Part shown: positions 34,901-37,378 of the stretch, one piece after another | Numbering within the stretch: the stretch's first letter is position 1 | Layout: each line of letters starts with the position of its first letter | DNA from: Isoetes engelmannii | Taxonomy: Eukaryota; Streptophyta; Lycopodiopsida; Isoetales; Isoetaceae | Direction of reading: 5' to 3' | DNA: 45,597 nt | Assembly (NCBI GenBank): GCA_011763485.2 | Contig: JAANSK020011133.1 | Location: forward strand, 1-45,597 | Notes under the pieces: model-generated | Database searches by the model: none | What the model was told of the DNA's origin: nothing | What the model saw: only the letters and a program-made list of their open reading frames with translations | Position numbers and translations under genes: made by a program

Positions 34901-36492
34901 ATTAAGATAATTCAAATAAAAATAGTCTGCATATATAGATGTACAAGTTCGAGTATATTTGACTTGTGTCCATTATTATGTCTGCCTTCCACTATAGTTG
35001 TGCACAAAATACCGACTCTTCTGGACACTGATAATATTCTCCTTTTAATTGACATGGATTTGTTATTGATATGTTAACTTAGCGTCTGTTCTGTTTAAAG
35101 TCTATCATTCATTAAGCGCCTATGTTGTTCAGAGTTTAAGAAGGTATCTACGAAAATGCTTGCTGGATTTAAGGTAATTGTCAAATATGGATGACGTATG
35201 TCTCATATACCATGTAAGAAGTTTACAGGAATGTAGAATTTGGGTACAATTCAAATTATTCTAGTTGCAATGTTTGGTAGTGATGCAAAATGTTCTTGCA
35301 GTTTATAAGGCTTATGATTTATTGTCTTCGGTTTGCAGGTTCGTGGAACAAAGTTGCTACCAAAGGCAGATGGAACTGCAGTGTTTCATAAGGTGGCCAT
35401 TTCTTCACCTGTACTGCCACGTCCCATTTCTAACCTTGGTGGTAGGGTTATTATCAAAGAAAATGAGCTCGTTGTAGAAGAAGTTGAAGGCCGTGTTGGT
35501 AGAAGAGGAAATCTGCAGCTAAAAGGGAGTCTTGCAATTTTACCGAGTGAAAAGGCATCTTCTGAAAGTATTGAAATAAAAGCTGAGACACTTGTTGTTC
35601 GTGCAAAAAATACATTCAGGTATATTTCCTGGTCTTGGTGCTCTAAATGATGACCATAATGCCTTATTTTGTTCTGCCAGTGGCCAGGTTGATTGCCACA
35701 TGCGGATCATGCACAGTCTGCTTGAACCAGAGGTTACTGGAATTATCAAACTGAGTCATGGTGAAGCTTACCTTTCTCAGGAAAAGGGTCCGAACATCCA
35801 AATGCCTTCAATACCAGCATCAACAGGACGATATTCTCGTATCATATCAAACAGGGGTTCAGTGAGCAATCAGAGAAGTGGAGTAATTAACCTCCCAGGA
35901 AAAACAATGAAAAAGGGTACAGTCTCCTCTGACCAACATGAATCAGAGTTTCTTAAGGTGCTAGGGATTTAACTCGTTATATACTCCATATAGGAATGTC
36001 GGAAGATGGTCTGTTTAATGACGAGCCAATGTCATTACCGTTGTCTATTCGTTTGAAGGCACTGAAGGTTTATCTTGGACCAGAATTGCGAGTTGTCTAC
36101 CCTTTGATTTTGAATTTTGCTGTGAACGGCGAACTCGAGCTTTCGGGCTTTGCAGATCCTGCGCGGATCAGGCCAAAGGGGACCTTAACATTTGAAAATG
36201 GTGATGTTAATTTGGTTGCCACTCAGGTTTTCATCTAGCCTTTAAATTTGATTTCTGTTTAATTTGAGAGCTAGTTCTGAAACGTGTGCCCTGAATGCAG
36301 GTTCGTTTAAATAAAGACTATCTCAATAGGGCCAGATTTGAACCTGAACAAGGTTTGGACCCTACCTTGGACTTAGCATTAGTGGGAGCTGACTGGCAGC
36401 TCAAAGTCCAAGGACGTGCACGACAATGGCAAGACAATCTTGTGATGACATCGACACGCTCTGGAGGGCAGGATGCCCATGCCCAATTTGAG
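204..36492 (+). CDS. TIC236: TIC236-like translocon protein of the chloroplast inner envelope (TamB/DUF490 family), 21 exons, 3' end beyond window
   Basis: Proteins of this family (Arabidopsis TIC236/EMB2410, rice SSG4) are anchored in the inner envelope and bridge the TIC machinery to TOC75 POTRA domains during preprotein import; they descend from bacterial TamB. Visible here: an N-terminal plastid-targeting-like region, one hydrophobic segment at residues about 122-147, then family blocks I recognise, such as VRLGNVEKLSPMGITLGP, GQRIFLHN, GEIRGAG, NLLIDELELASLRG, LEQSSSRYELQGEYVFPG, ADGTLLGPTSNLHFAVLNFP, and LTFENGDVNLVATQ. Exons join: 204-1945, 2187-2379, 2577-2636, 3219-3323, 3484-3624, 3694-3756, 6251-6481, 8642-8725, 16365-16522, 25097-25604, 25681-25863, 27331-27390, 32705-32827, 32915-33193, 33258-33323, 33395-33529, 33622-34395, 35339-35619, 35681-35916, 35994-36226, 36301-36492. 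This gives about 1,949 codons against about 2,166 in Arabidopsis. The start may be ATG 204 or ATG 303 (MASIHG). Exons 19/20 have an alternative junction. The C-terminal end lies off the window. Confidence 0.93.
2187..2379 (+). CDS. TIC236: TIC236-like exon 2
   Basis: Residues 581-645. The acceptor TCATAG restores the split Arg and continues MLEEVDGWLKFEKTYE, matching the conserved 'VxGxxKF' step of the family. The exon closes with QNLSAP before GTATGT. Phase 2 in, phase 0 out. Confidence 0.88.
2577..2636 (+). CDS. TIC236: TIC236-like exon 3 (20 codons)
   Basis: Residues 646-665, LFNRLLEIPLDCSIGQADGE, between GTGCAG and GTTAAT. The family has a near-identical 'FERILEIPIEWSKGRATGEV' block at this place. 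Phase 0 at both ends. Confidence 0.87.
2637..3218. other. Intron 3, no further feature seen
   Basis: 582 bp, AT-rich, with a T11 run near 2836-2846. I see no gene or recognisable mobile element in it. Confidence 0.7.
3219..3323 (+). CDS. TIC236: TIC236-like exon 4
   Basis: Residues 666-700, beginning VHIWMEKSDHFPNFGGKI and ending EAPSAFK, between GGCAG and GTTAGT. It matches the family's 'VHL...GESFPNLHGQLDVTGL' block. Phase 0 at both ends. Confidence 0.88.
3484..3624 (+). CDS. TIC236: TIC236-like exon 5
   Basis: Residues 701-747. Contains the highly conserved FFQGQRIFLHNTKGFYG and ends GEYRLSCQ before GTCTAT. Phase 0 at both ends. Confidence 0.9.
3694..3756 (+). CDS. TIC236: TIC236-like exon 6 (21 codons)
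   Basis: Residues 748-768: VPEAEVNSMMKSLNIRPPPF plus S, between GAACAG and GTATGT. Family equivalent: 'VPYVEINALMKTFKMKP'. Phase 0 at both ends; intron 5 before it is only 69 bp. Confidence 0.87.
3866..4110. repeat. Two diverged copies of a ~130-bp direct repeat in intron 6
   Basis: The string 'aataggtcaggtaga' near 3875 and again near 4007 is followed in both cases by 'atggttgcaaatgctttcc' and a 'cacaaggc' stretch. The two units lie next to each other just inside intron 6. They belong to no element I recognise. Confidence 0.6.
4140..6053 (+). mobile_element. Shrunken Copia-like LTR retrotransposon fossil in intron 6
   Basis: Two related end regions (about 4190-4380 and about 5805-6053) share 'ctgctgtctgtg' and 'gtcagatcttaac' and act as LTRs. 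A degenerate initiator-Met-tRNA primer site follows the left one and a purine tract (about 5800) precedes the right one. Between them lies gag-like sequence ending in a retroviral-type zinc knuckle (CX2CX4HX4C at 5376-5417). No reverse transcriptase or integrase is seen, so this is an internally reduced, clearly broken copy with many changes, probably old. The outer ends are approximate. Confidence 0.75.
6251..6481 (+). CDS. TIC236: TIC236-like exon 7
   Basis: Residues 769-845. Conserved blocks: VAGNLKAVVYCRGPLDRPIF, GAVAAYDRIAFSYVSANFTF and TDNC, between GAACAG and GTAAGT. Phase 0 at both ends. Confidence 0.92.
6545..6665 (-). mobile_element. LINE 3'-end fragment, antisense, intron 7
   Basis: Read on the - strand, this has 'ctcctagatg', then 'catagagtctaagggggtct', then 'gtagacgttaataaaa' and a T-run. 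The same order of motifs ends the LINE at 24118 and the fragments at 12.3, 8.05 and 32.6 kb. It is a short 5'-truncated tail with no coding part. A weaker second copy lies near 6835-6920 on the same strand. Confidence 0.55.
7330..7745. repeat. Tandem duplication, 211-bp unit, two copies
   Basis: The unit starting near 7330 is repeated from about 7541 with roughly 10% difference by eye. Shared strings include 'aattatctaatcagcttgaa', 'gtatttttagtttcttagtg' and 'gacatgatgaataagccaac'. A smaller 25-27-bp duplication ('cctcattgaaa') lies just upstream, at about 7275-7322. Neither has coding capacity. The family is not known to me. Confidence 0.8.
8015..8095 (-). mobile_element. LINE 3'-end fragment, antisense, intron 7
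   Basis: On the - strand it contains a perfect 6-bp hairpin AGACCC-tac-GGGTCT (8054-8068), followed by 'gtagacactaatctttc'. It matches the 3' termini of the other LINE copies in this window. No coding part remains. Confidence 0.55.
8642..8725 (+). CDS. TIC236: TIC236-like exon 8 (28 codons)
   Basis: Residues 846-873, VANLYGIRINPVSGGEIRGA then GEMWVCPE, between CTACAG and GTTTGT. Matches the family 'VADLYGIRA..DGGEIRGAGNAWICPEG'. Phase 0 at both ends. Introns of 2.2 kb and 7.6 kb flank it. Confidence 0.9.
8836..9151 (-). repeat. 3' LTR of the intron-8 antisense element
   Basis: Paired with 11609-11924. Shared strings include 'gaaattatcccatat', 'ccaaatatgcccgcttctct' and 'acggctactttcttgatctt'. 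About 28 differences over about 315 bp by eye. Confidence 0.85.
9504..10094 (-). CDS. Uncharacterised 196-residue reading frame inside the non-autonomous LTR element
   Basis: The longest frame in this element, near its 3' end on the element strand. The predicted product is hydrophilic and mixed-charge, with a hydrophobic start (MYDLLIFDPICLYILEE), a central KAEWAHVEHLMKTLSVKP and PLLWDEEVGTMTVITLCPGG, and a basic C-terminal part (RCKGKESR). I recognise no gag zinc knuckle, protease, integrase, RNase H or reverse transcriptase motif. It could be a diverged gag, a captured host fragment or chance. I do not assign a function. Confidence 0.35.
   Translation of the reverse strand: MYDLLIFDPICLYILEERNHIRYAKIFVEEHFKRCKSILLQIKNVQIKKAPFCMEWSRFNVYDSENKEVFNQNVQKAEWAHVEHLMKTLSVKPREVLQDSVVAKLVFSNVIPLLWDEEVGTMTVITLCPGGTRAEGPIDADFVNDIKRVFITLWKRLCKKLETWAIQGKSENMATKLEDFASRCKGKESRTVFDAS
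11609..11924 (-). repeat. 5' LTR of the intron-8 antisense element
   Basis: On the element strand it begins TGTTGGAATCTGAATATT and ends just before the primer site 'tatcagagc' at about 11604-11612. It is the partner of 8836-9151. Confidence 0.85.
12061..12570 (+). mobile_element. LINE 3'-terminal fragments, sense, intron 8
   Basis: Bases 12061-12190 encode VRQALGQLRVSSGRLEIEAG, the same segment as VRHAIGQVRLSSHQLEIEAG in the LINE at 23.2 kb, here 5'-truncated. Bases about 12195-12340 form a second LINE 3' end (AGATCC-gaa-GGGTCT hairpin at 12293-12307, then 'gtagatgctaataaatcttt') that interrupts it. The first copy then resumes (about 12345-12470) and ends at 12504-12570 with a 'ctaggagggtgcaatgcgcc' inverted-repeat motif. 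This looks like one LINE tail inserted into another. Confidence 0.7.
12571..12715 (+). mobile_element. LTR end plus primer site fragment, sense
   Basis: The primer-site motif 'tttggtatcagagcc' at 12685-12699 follows an AT-rich stretch that looks like the end of a Copia-type LTR. No matching partner LTR or coding region in the same orientation follows it, so this is an orphan piece. Confidence 0.45.
12768..13454 (-). mobile_element. Copia-like fossil, antisense: 5' LTR, primer site and part of gag
   Basis: An LTR of about 142 bp (13313-13454) begins TGTTAAAATAACATTG on the - strand and ends CCAACA. It is followed by the primer site tggtatcagagc (about 13301-13312). Gag-like sequence lies at 12768-13076, with the helical WADFFENFMTINN and LDRKALAYLQLLVSSS blocks typical of Copia gag. 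The remainder of the element is absent, so this is a broken 5' piece. Confidence 0.7.
13455..15400. other. Intron 8, middle part: mostly unassigned sequence with one LTR/primer-site boundary
   Basis: At 13742 'ttggcgccc' follows a stretch ending 'gagaaca', the pattern of an LTR end plus primer site of the kind common in Gypsy-type elements. I could not find the partner LTR or clear pol motifs after it. The rest of this stretch shows no recognisable gene, and its short open frames look like chance. Confidence 0.4.
15400..16080 (+). mobile_element. Heavily decayed Copia internal fragment, sense
   Basis: Around 15648-15672 the sequence resembles the Copia protease core (GATKHL, as in the better copy at 38.74 kb). 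Around 15860-15960 it resembles the GAG-pre-integrase region. No LTRs were found. The fragment carries many breaks and looks old. Confidence 0.45.
16365..16522 (+). CDS. TIC236: TIC236-like exon 9
   Basis: Residues 874-926 (last codon split, phase 2): starts GEMDPTAVRVDCSGHVYLE and ends GEAKIRGSLLQP. Acceptor AATCAG, donor GTATGT. It corresponds to the family block 'GE.DDTALDVNFSG...GETKLSGALLKP'. It sits between introns of 7.6 and 8.6 kb. Confidence 0.9.
16523..17280. other. Intron 9, first part, no feature recognised
   Basis: A 150-codon open frame on the - strand (16543-16995) reads through exon 9 antisense and has no family motif, so I do not call it. No LTR, LINE or repeat motif was seen here. 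Confidence 0.6.
17290..19730 (+). mobile_element. Non-coding LTR element (LARD-like), sense, intron 9
   Basis: A 3' LTR of 170 bp (19561-19730) runs TGTTAGAATATAG...TTTCACTTCA and is preceded by the purine tract 'cagggagag'. At the left, 'tggtatcagagct' (17445-17457) is a clear primer site after an LTR end 'ccttcactttgaca'. Only the last ~40 bp of the two end regions align by eye, so the 5' LTR is partial or diverged and the left end is approximate. The 2.1-kb interior has no long open frame and no pol motif. Such elements need proteins from a relative to move. Confidence 0.7.
19561..19730 (+). repeat. 3' LTR of the intron-9 non-coding element
   Basis: 170 bp, TG...CA ends, with a run of alternating 'tgtgtacatatac' and 'gtacatatatacc' motifs in its first 90 bp. 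The tail 'tctctctgcatctctcatcg' resembles the end of the 5' LTR near 17415-17435. Confidence 0.7.
19731..20247. other. Intron 9, unassigned stretch
   Basis: No recognisable gene or element. It includes 'gtctaacatttgatatcagg' (about 20164), which looks like a decayed LTR-primer junction. Confidence 0.45.
20248..20612 (+). repeat. Two diverged copies of a ~160-bp unit, each with an 'atttggtatc' core
   Basis: Units at about 20248-20405 and 20450-20612 share, in order, 'gatggatt', 'cctatg.atttaggg', 'catttggtatc', 'aggcaagcatc'-like, 'gaggagggga' and 'gaattaaaggatcc/accc'. The second carries a good initiator-Met-tRNA primer-like string 'ttggtatcagagc'. They may be LTR-junction remnants of one element family, but no full LTR pair was found. 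Confidence 0.55.
20766..20790. repeat. Short (agaat)n microsatellite
   Basis: About four and a half units of a 5-bp repeat (agaatagaatagaatagaa). Confidence 0.7.
20880..21150 (+). mobile_element. LINE reverse-transcriptase fragment
   Basis: Reading of the region gives the RT-1 type core 'FQKAFDAVPW' (near 21025-21055) followed by RLKALGLPDELIWAVR, typical of plant L1-clade LINE reverse transcriptase. Frame is lost at least once and no 3' tail follows, so it is an isolated dead fragment just upstream of a second LINE. Confidence 0.65.
22101..22568 (+). pseudogene. LINE reverse transcriptase, palm region
   Basis: 155 residues. The motif order SSSMIGVKQGCPLFPMLFSL (template/active-site block), LLYADDDVVLIS (catalytic aspartates), then LNVNLDKAKMMVFN and YYTYLGVQF matches the non-LTR reverse transcriptase family. 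The N-terminal fingers are missing because the preceding LINE sequence is deleted. Confidence 0.85.
23216..23752 (+). pseudogene. LINE C-terminal zinc-knuckle segment
   Basis: Contains VRHAIGQVRLSSHQLEIEAG and the CX2C...HX4C knuckle CRLCHLNVVEFEEHFIFTC, as in plant LINE ORF2 C-termini (zf-RVT type). A 27-bp in-frame duplication at about 23484-23537 repeats KCIALFLHQ. The segment ends in a basic tail (KVSRRRKRAGSKGQT). Confidence 0.75.
23707..23994 (+). repeat. Tandem duplication, 144-bp unit, in the LINE 3' region
   Basis: Units 23707-23850 and 23851-23994 differ at only a few positions. Each starts 'agtgtcaagaagaagaaagc' and ends 'ttttagttttt'. The duplication takes in the last codons of the LINE ORF2 and part of the 3' UTR. 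Confidence 0.9.
24125..24480 (+). mobile_element. Second LINE fragment, downstream of the main LINE
   Basis: The reading EWPQLESLQISLLSRMIRSK matches EWAQIERLQIHFLSKMIMSK at 22.69 kb in the main LINE, but it is clearly diverged, so it is a separate, older copy or a related subfamily. No 3' tail motif was seen before the SINE-like repeat. Confidence 0.6.
24500..24801 (-). mobile_element. tRNA-derived SINE-like repeat, antisense, with duplicated head
   Basis: On the - strand the head reads 'ggggcacgatagttaaggtg' (A-box-like), then 'gagttcaagtctcc' (B-box-like, GTTCAAGTC), then a body with 'ccatggggaccactctagta'. The head region (24721-24801) has a partial second copy at 24512-24575. Both copies end in an identical 15-bp 'accctctatatgtga' (24561-24575 and 24787-24801). 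This is either a target duplication or part of a tandem unit. Confidence 0.5.
25097..25604 (+). CDS. TIC236: TIC236-like exon 10
   Basis: Residues 926-1095. Acceptor GATGCAG restores the split Pro and continues IFDIGWAMPEAKGTFDGAHG then DIRVSYNAMLINAA. Also contains GGLDVDVRLRGFDIMGFVFP and EVQLSGIKLNQLFIAHQFAG. Donor GTTGGT. It matches 'FDIKWAAPKADGSLTDARGD' and 'SSLKLNQLILAPQLSG' of the family. Confidence 0.93.
25681..25863 (+). CDS. TIC236: TIC236-like exon 11
   Basis: Residues 1096-1156, from IHTAGRLDDHLIAQF to LQRGQLLMDLEYVPQSSAVL plus Q. Acceptor TTGCAG, donor GTATAT. Phase 0 at both ends. Matches the family 'LDAAGRPDESL...SLQKGQLRANACFQPQQSATLE' block. Confidence 0.9.
25864..27330. 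other. Intron 11, one diverged direct repeat, otherwise unassigned
   Basis: A ~52-bp segment at about 26694-26745 ('tgatgatgtcacactg'...'gtttgttgttgac') recurs at about 27008-27060 ('tgatgatgtcacactg'...'gtttgctgctgac'). The segment between may be a small element of about 310 bp, but I see no TIR, LTR or tail to classify it. Nothing else was recognised. Confidence 0.5.
27331..27390 (+). CDS. TIC236: TIC236-like exon 12 (20 codons)
   Basis: Residues 1157-1176, IRNLLIDELELASLRGFLQK, between TGTGCAG and GTTCTT. Nearly identical to the family's 'IRNFPLDELELASLRGLIQK'. Phase 0 at both ends. Confidence 0.93.
27600..29335 (+). mobile_element. Copia-like fossil, sense, intron 12 (gag to GAG-pre-integrase)
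   Basis: Gag start around 28280-28400 (QDPWKYFQHSVLDGDAYLTW) is clearly related to the Copia at 37.8 kb (CKYFTHPVLDIDNYITW). A protease core SGATKHLAG lies around 28910-28935. The left end is uncertain; a decayed primer-like site lies near 27825. It stops where an antisense Copia begins, at about 29340. Broken, with many changes, probably old. Confidence 0.65.
29340..31961 (-). mobile_element. Copia-like fossil, antisense, intron 12 (5' LTR, gag, protease, part of integrase)
   Basis: On the - strand the 5' LTR (31480-31961, about 480 bp, TGTTGGATATG...AATCAACA) is followed by the primer site tttggtatcagagc (about 31468-31481), then gag (about 30670-31090), protease (DSGCSTH, about 30400), GAG-pre-integrase and integrase zinc region (about 29700-29965) and the integrase core (about 29390-29640). 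Reverse transcriptase, RNase H and the 3' LTR are missing, so the 3' half is lost. In the gag tail a ~18-bp tandem repeat (about 30478-30530) encodes a repeated LNE motif. It is broken but better preserved than the sense copy beside it. Confidence 0.8.
31480..31961 (-). repeat. 5' LTR of the intron-12 antisense Copia
   Basis: About 480 bp, TG...CA on the element strand, directly abutting the primer site. No second copy is present in the window. Confidence 0.65.
31962..32580. other. Intron 12, unassigned stretch
   Basis: No gene or element recognised. 'ctggctctggtatcatgaca' near 32216 is only a weak primer-like match. Short open frames at 31975-32175 look like chance. Confidence 0.5.
32585..32660 (+). 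mobile_element. LINE 3'-end fragment, sense, intron 12
   Basis: 'agtctcatagataccatgga' with 'tctttagatgttaataaatg' and a T10 run follows the LINE 3'-terminal pattern seen elsewhere in the window. AGAT...ATCT (32604-32618) can pair. No coding part is present. Confidence 0.55.
32705..32827 (+). CDS. TIC236: TIC236-like exon 13
   Basis: Residues 1177-1217: VDIRLNLQKRRGSGNLSLRR then PRFSGVHGESLEISARWSGD plus V. Acceptor ATCAG, donor GTAATG. Phase 0 at both ends. Matches 'AEIQLNLQKRRGHGLLSV.RPKFSGVLGEALD'. Confidence 0.93.
32915..33193 (+). CDS. TIC236: TIC236-like exon 14
   Basis: Residues 1218-1310. ITLEKSILEQSSSRYELQGE, GRWRLRLEVPRAQVAEMLPL and ARLLSRSSDPAVVSRSK are among the best-conserved parts of the family. 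Acceptor GTGCAG, donor GTATTT. Phase 0 at both ends. Confidence 0.95.
33258..33323 (+). CDS. TIC236: TIC236-like exon 15 (22 codons)
   Basis: Residues 1311-1332, ALFLQGVEKAAFISDNLYKQ plus IE. Acceptor TTTCAG, donor GTGACA. The intron before it is 64 bp. Phase 0 at both ends. Corresponds to 'DLFIQSVQNLCLQAENLRDLLE'. Confidence 0.88.
33395..33529 (+). CDS. TIC236: TIC236-like exon 16
   Basis: Residues 1333-1377, ending LPGLAELNGHWHATIDASGG then GNSDTR before GTAATG. Acceptor CGGCAG. Phase 0 at both ends. Matches 'LSLPGLAELKGHWHGSLDASGGGNGDT'. Confidence 0.93.
33622..34395 (+). CDS. TIC236: TIC236-like exon 17 (258 codons)
   Basis: Residues 1378-1635. ADFDLHGEDWEWGAYRTQKV, TLHADGTLLGPTSNLHFAVL, GILHMEGDLRGNVENPQCEV and QVRLLDGIIRGVNLGRAEMA are conserved. 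A charged, variable stretch (about 1555-1600, KDDSLKRDKQDLD) precedes VMDAGELSIDAAVKDGGMML and WIQGNADIKLQ. Acceptor TGTCAG, donor GTATGA. Phase 0 at both ends. Confidence 0.95.
34509..34762. repeat. Assembly gap (100 Ns, 34586-34685) flanked by identical 77-bp copies, intron 17
   Basis: Bases 34509-34585 and 34686-34762 are identical, starting 'ctgaaagaaagaagaaaatg' and ending 'gtatctaatgt'. The N run is exactly 100, the usual placeholder for a gap of unknown size. The simplest reading is two contig ends that overlap and were not merged, so the gap may be empty and the duplication artificial. Confidence 0.9.
34763..35338. other. Intron 17, remainder, no feature seen
   Basis: AT-rich intron sequence of 576 bp with no recognisable element. 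Confidence 0.6.
35339..35619 (+). CDS. TIC236: TIC236-like exon 18
   Basis: Residues 1636-1729 (last codon split, phase 2): VRGTKLLPKADGTAVFHKVA, ISSPVLPRPISNLGGRVIIK, and ETLVVRAKNTFR/S. Acceptor TTGCAG, donor GTATAT; intron 18 is 61 bp. Matches 'ISSPVLRKPLTNFGGTLHVK'. Confidence 0.93.
35681..35916 (+). CDS. TIC236: TIC236-like exon 19 (3' junction uncertain)
   Basis: Starts after TGCCAG with the completing base of Ser and GQVDCHMRIMHSLLEPEVTG then IIKLSHGEAYLSQEKG, matching 'ITGSMLQPTISGNIKLSQGEAYLPHDKG'. The preferred 3' end is at 35916 (donor GTACAG), which joins in frame to 35994. An alternative end at 35957 (donor GTGCTA) joins in frame only to an acceptor at 36025/36026. The tail is poorly conserved in the family, so homology does not settle it. 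Confidence 0.78.
35994..36226 (+). CDS. TIC236: TIC236-like exon 20
   Basis: Contains SLPLSIRLKALKVYLGPELR, VVYPLILNFAVNGELELSGF and PKGTLTFENGDVNLVATQ, the conserved DUF490 region. The acceptor ATATAG at 35993 fits a phase-1 donor; the alternative start is 36026 (GACGAG|CC). Donor GTTTTC at 36227. Phase 0 out. Confidence 0.88.
36301..36492 (+). CDS. TIC236: TIC236-like exon 21, last exon in window
   Basis: 64 codons: VRLNKDYLNRARFEPEQGLD, PTLDLALVGADWQLKVQGRA and DNLVMTSTRSGGQ, ending HAQFE before GTGCAC. Acceptor AATGCAG. This is the DUF490/TamB C-terminal core that in TIC236 faces TOC75. The next family block (starting around 'EAARVFESQLAESILEGDG') is not found downstream in this window. 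Confidence 0.93.
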
Positions 36493-37221
36493 GTGCACGT
36501 TTTAAGATTTTGCAAATTAAATGTCCAATAATTTGAAGGAACAGGAAACTGCAGACGCAAATTATTACCATGGCTGATGTCATAAAACGTTGTGGGCTTA
36601 TACAGGGACGGGATAAGTGTCTTTTAGTGTATTCTGTCTTGGAGTCCTGCTTTTTTGTATTCCAACATGGTCTCAAAACCTGGTTAGGGGCCGAGTGGTT
36701 CACTTCTACAATCTTTGTGCCGAATCATTAGTTTAGGTCATGCCAATCTTTGGTCCTGATTTTAGCTGGTAGTCTTATGCCAACCCATCTCTTTTGGTGC
36801 CGATTTTGTTAAATTGCAACTCTCTACATTTGGTGCTGCTTTTGTCCATCTGTAACACATTTATGCCAAATCTCTGCATTTGGTGCCAATTTGTGATGCC
36901 TTGGTGCCAGATCTCTAGAATCACTTTTAAGGTAGACATTAGAGTCTGCTGAACTGTGCTGAATCAACTGTGCAAAAGGTTATGTTTGTATTTTCATGGG
37001 GCCTTGTTTCAAGTCCTACAAGCTCAATCTGCATATGAAGTGTTTTTAGCAAACGTTGAAATTGCTGCCATGTAGGATAAATGCACTTTTAATATCCATC
37101 GAAAATATTGGTTACCAGCCAATGCTATATAATTGCCCTAAAAACAATGCTTGGCTAACTGGACAAAGGGCTATTACTTTCACCACTCATGTTTAGGTTT
37201 CCGTCTTCATTAGTTCAGGCA
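36493..37221. other. Intron 21, first part, with a degenerate 'catttggtgc' repeat
   Basis: From about 36700 to 36910 phrases such as 'tctttggtcctgatttt', 'tcttttggtgccgattttg', 'acatttggtgctgcttttg' and 'gcatttggtgccaatttg' recur at 45-60-bp steps. This looks like a decayed tandem repeat. No gene was seen. Confidence 0.5.
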
Positions 37222-37378
37222 TGTTAGCAAATGACAGGTCATATCACCGTTCATAGAAGGTGTTGCTGACATGGCTCTCCTAAAGCCATAGTCATGCCTC
37301 TATTGTTCTTCATTCAGTTCACTCACTAGCCTAGCTATTTTGTCTATCTTATTTCACTCTTGCATATTCCTATCTACT
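37222..37378 (+). repeat. 5' LTR of the intron-21 Copia
   Basis: 157 bp, starts TGTTAGCAAATGACAGG and ends TATTCCTATCTACT next to the primer site. Shares 'gctgacatggctctcct' and 'cagttcactcactag' with the 3' LTR. Confidence 0.8.
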
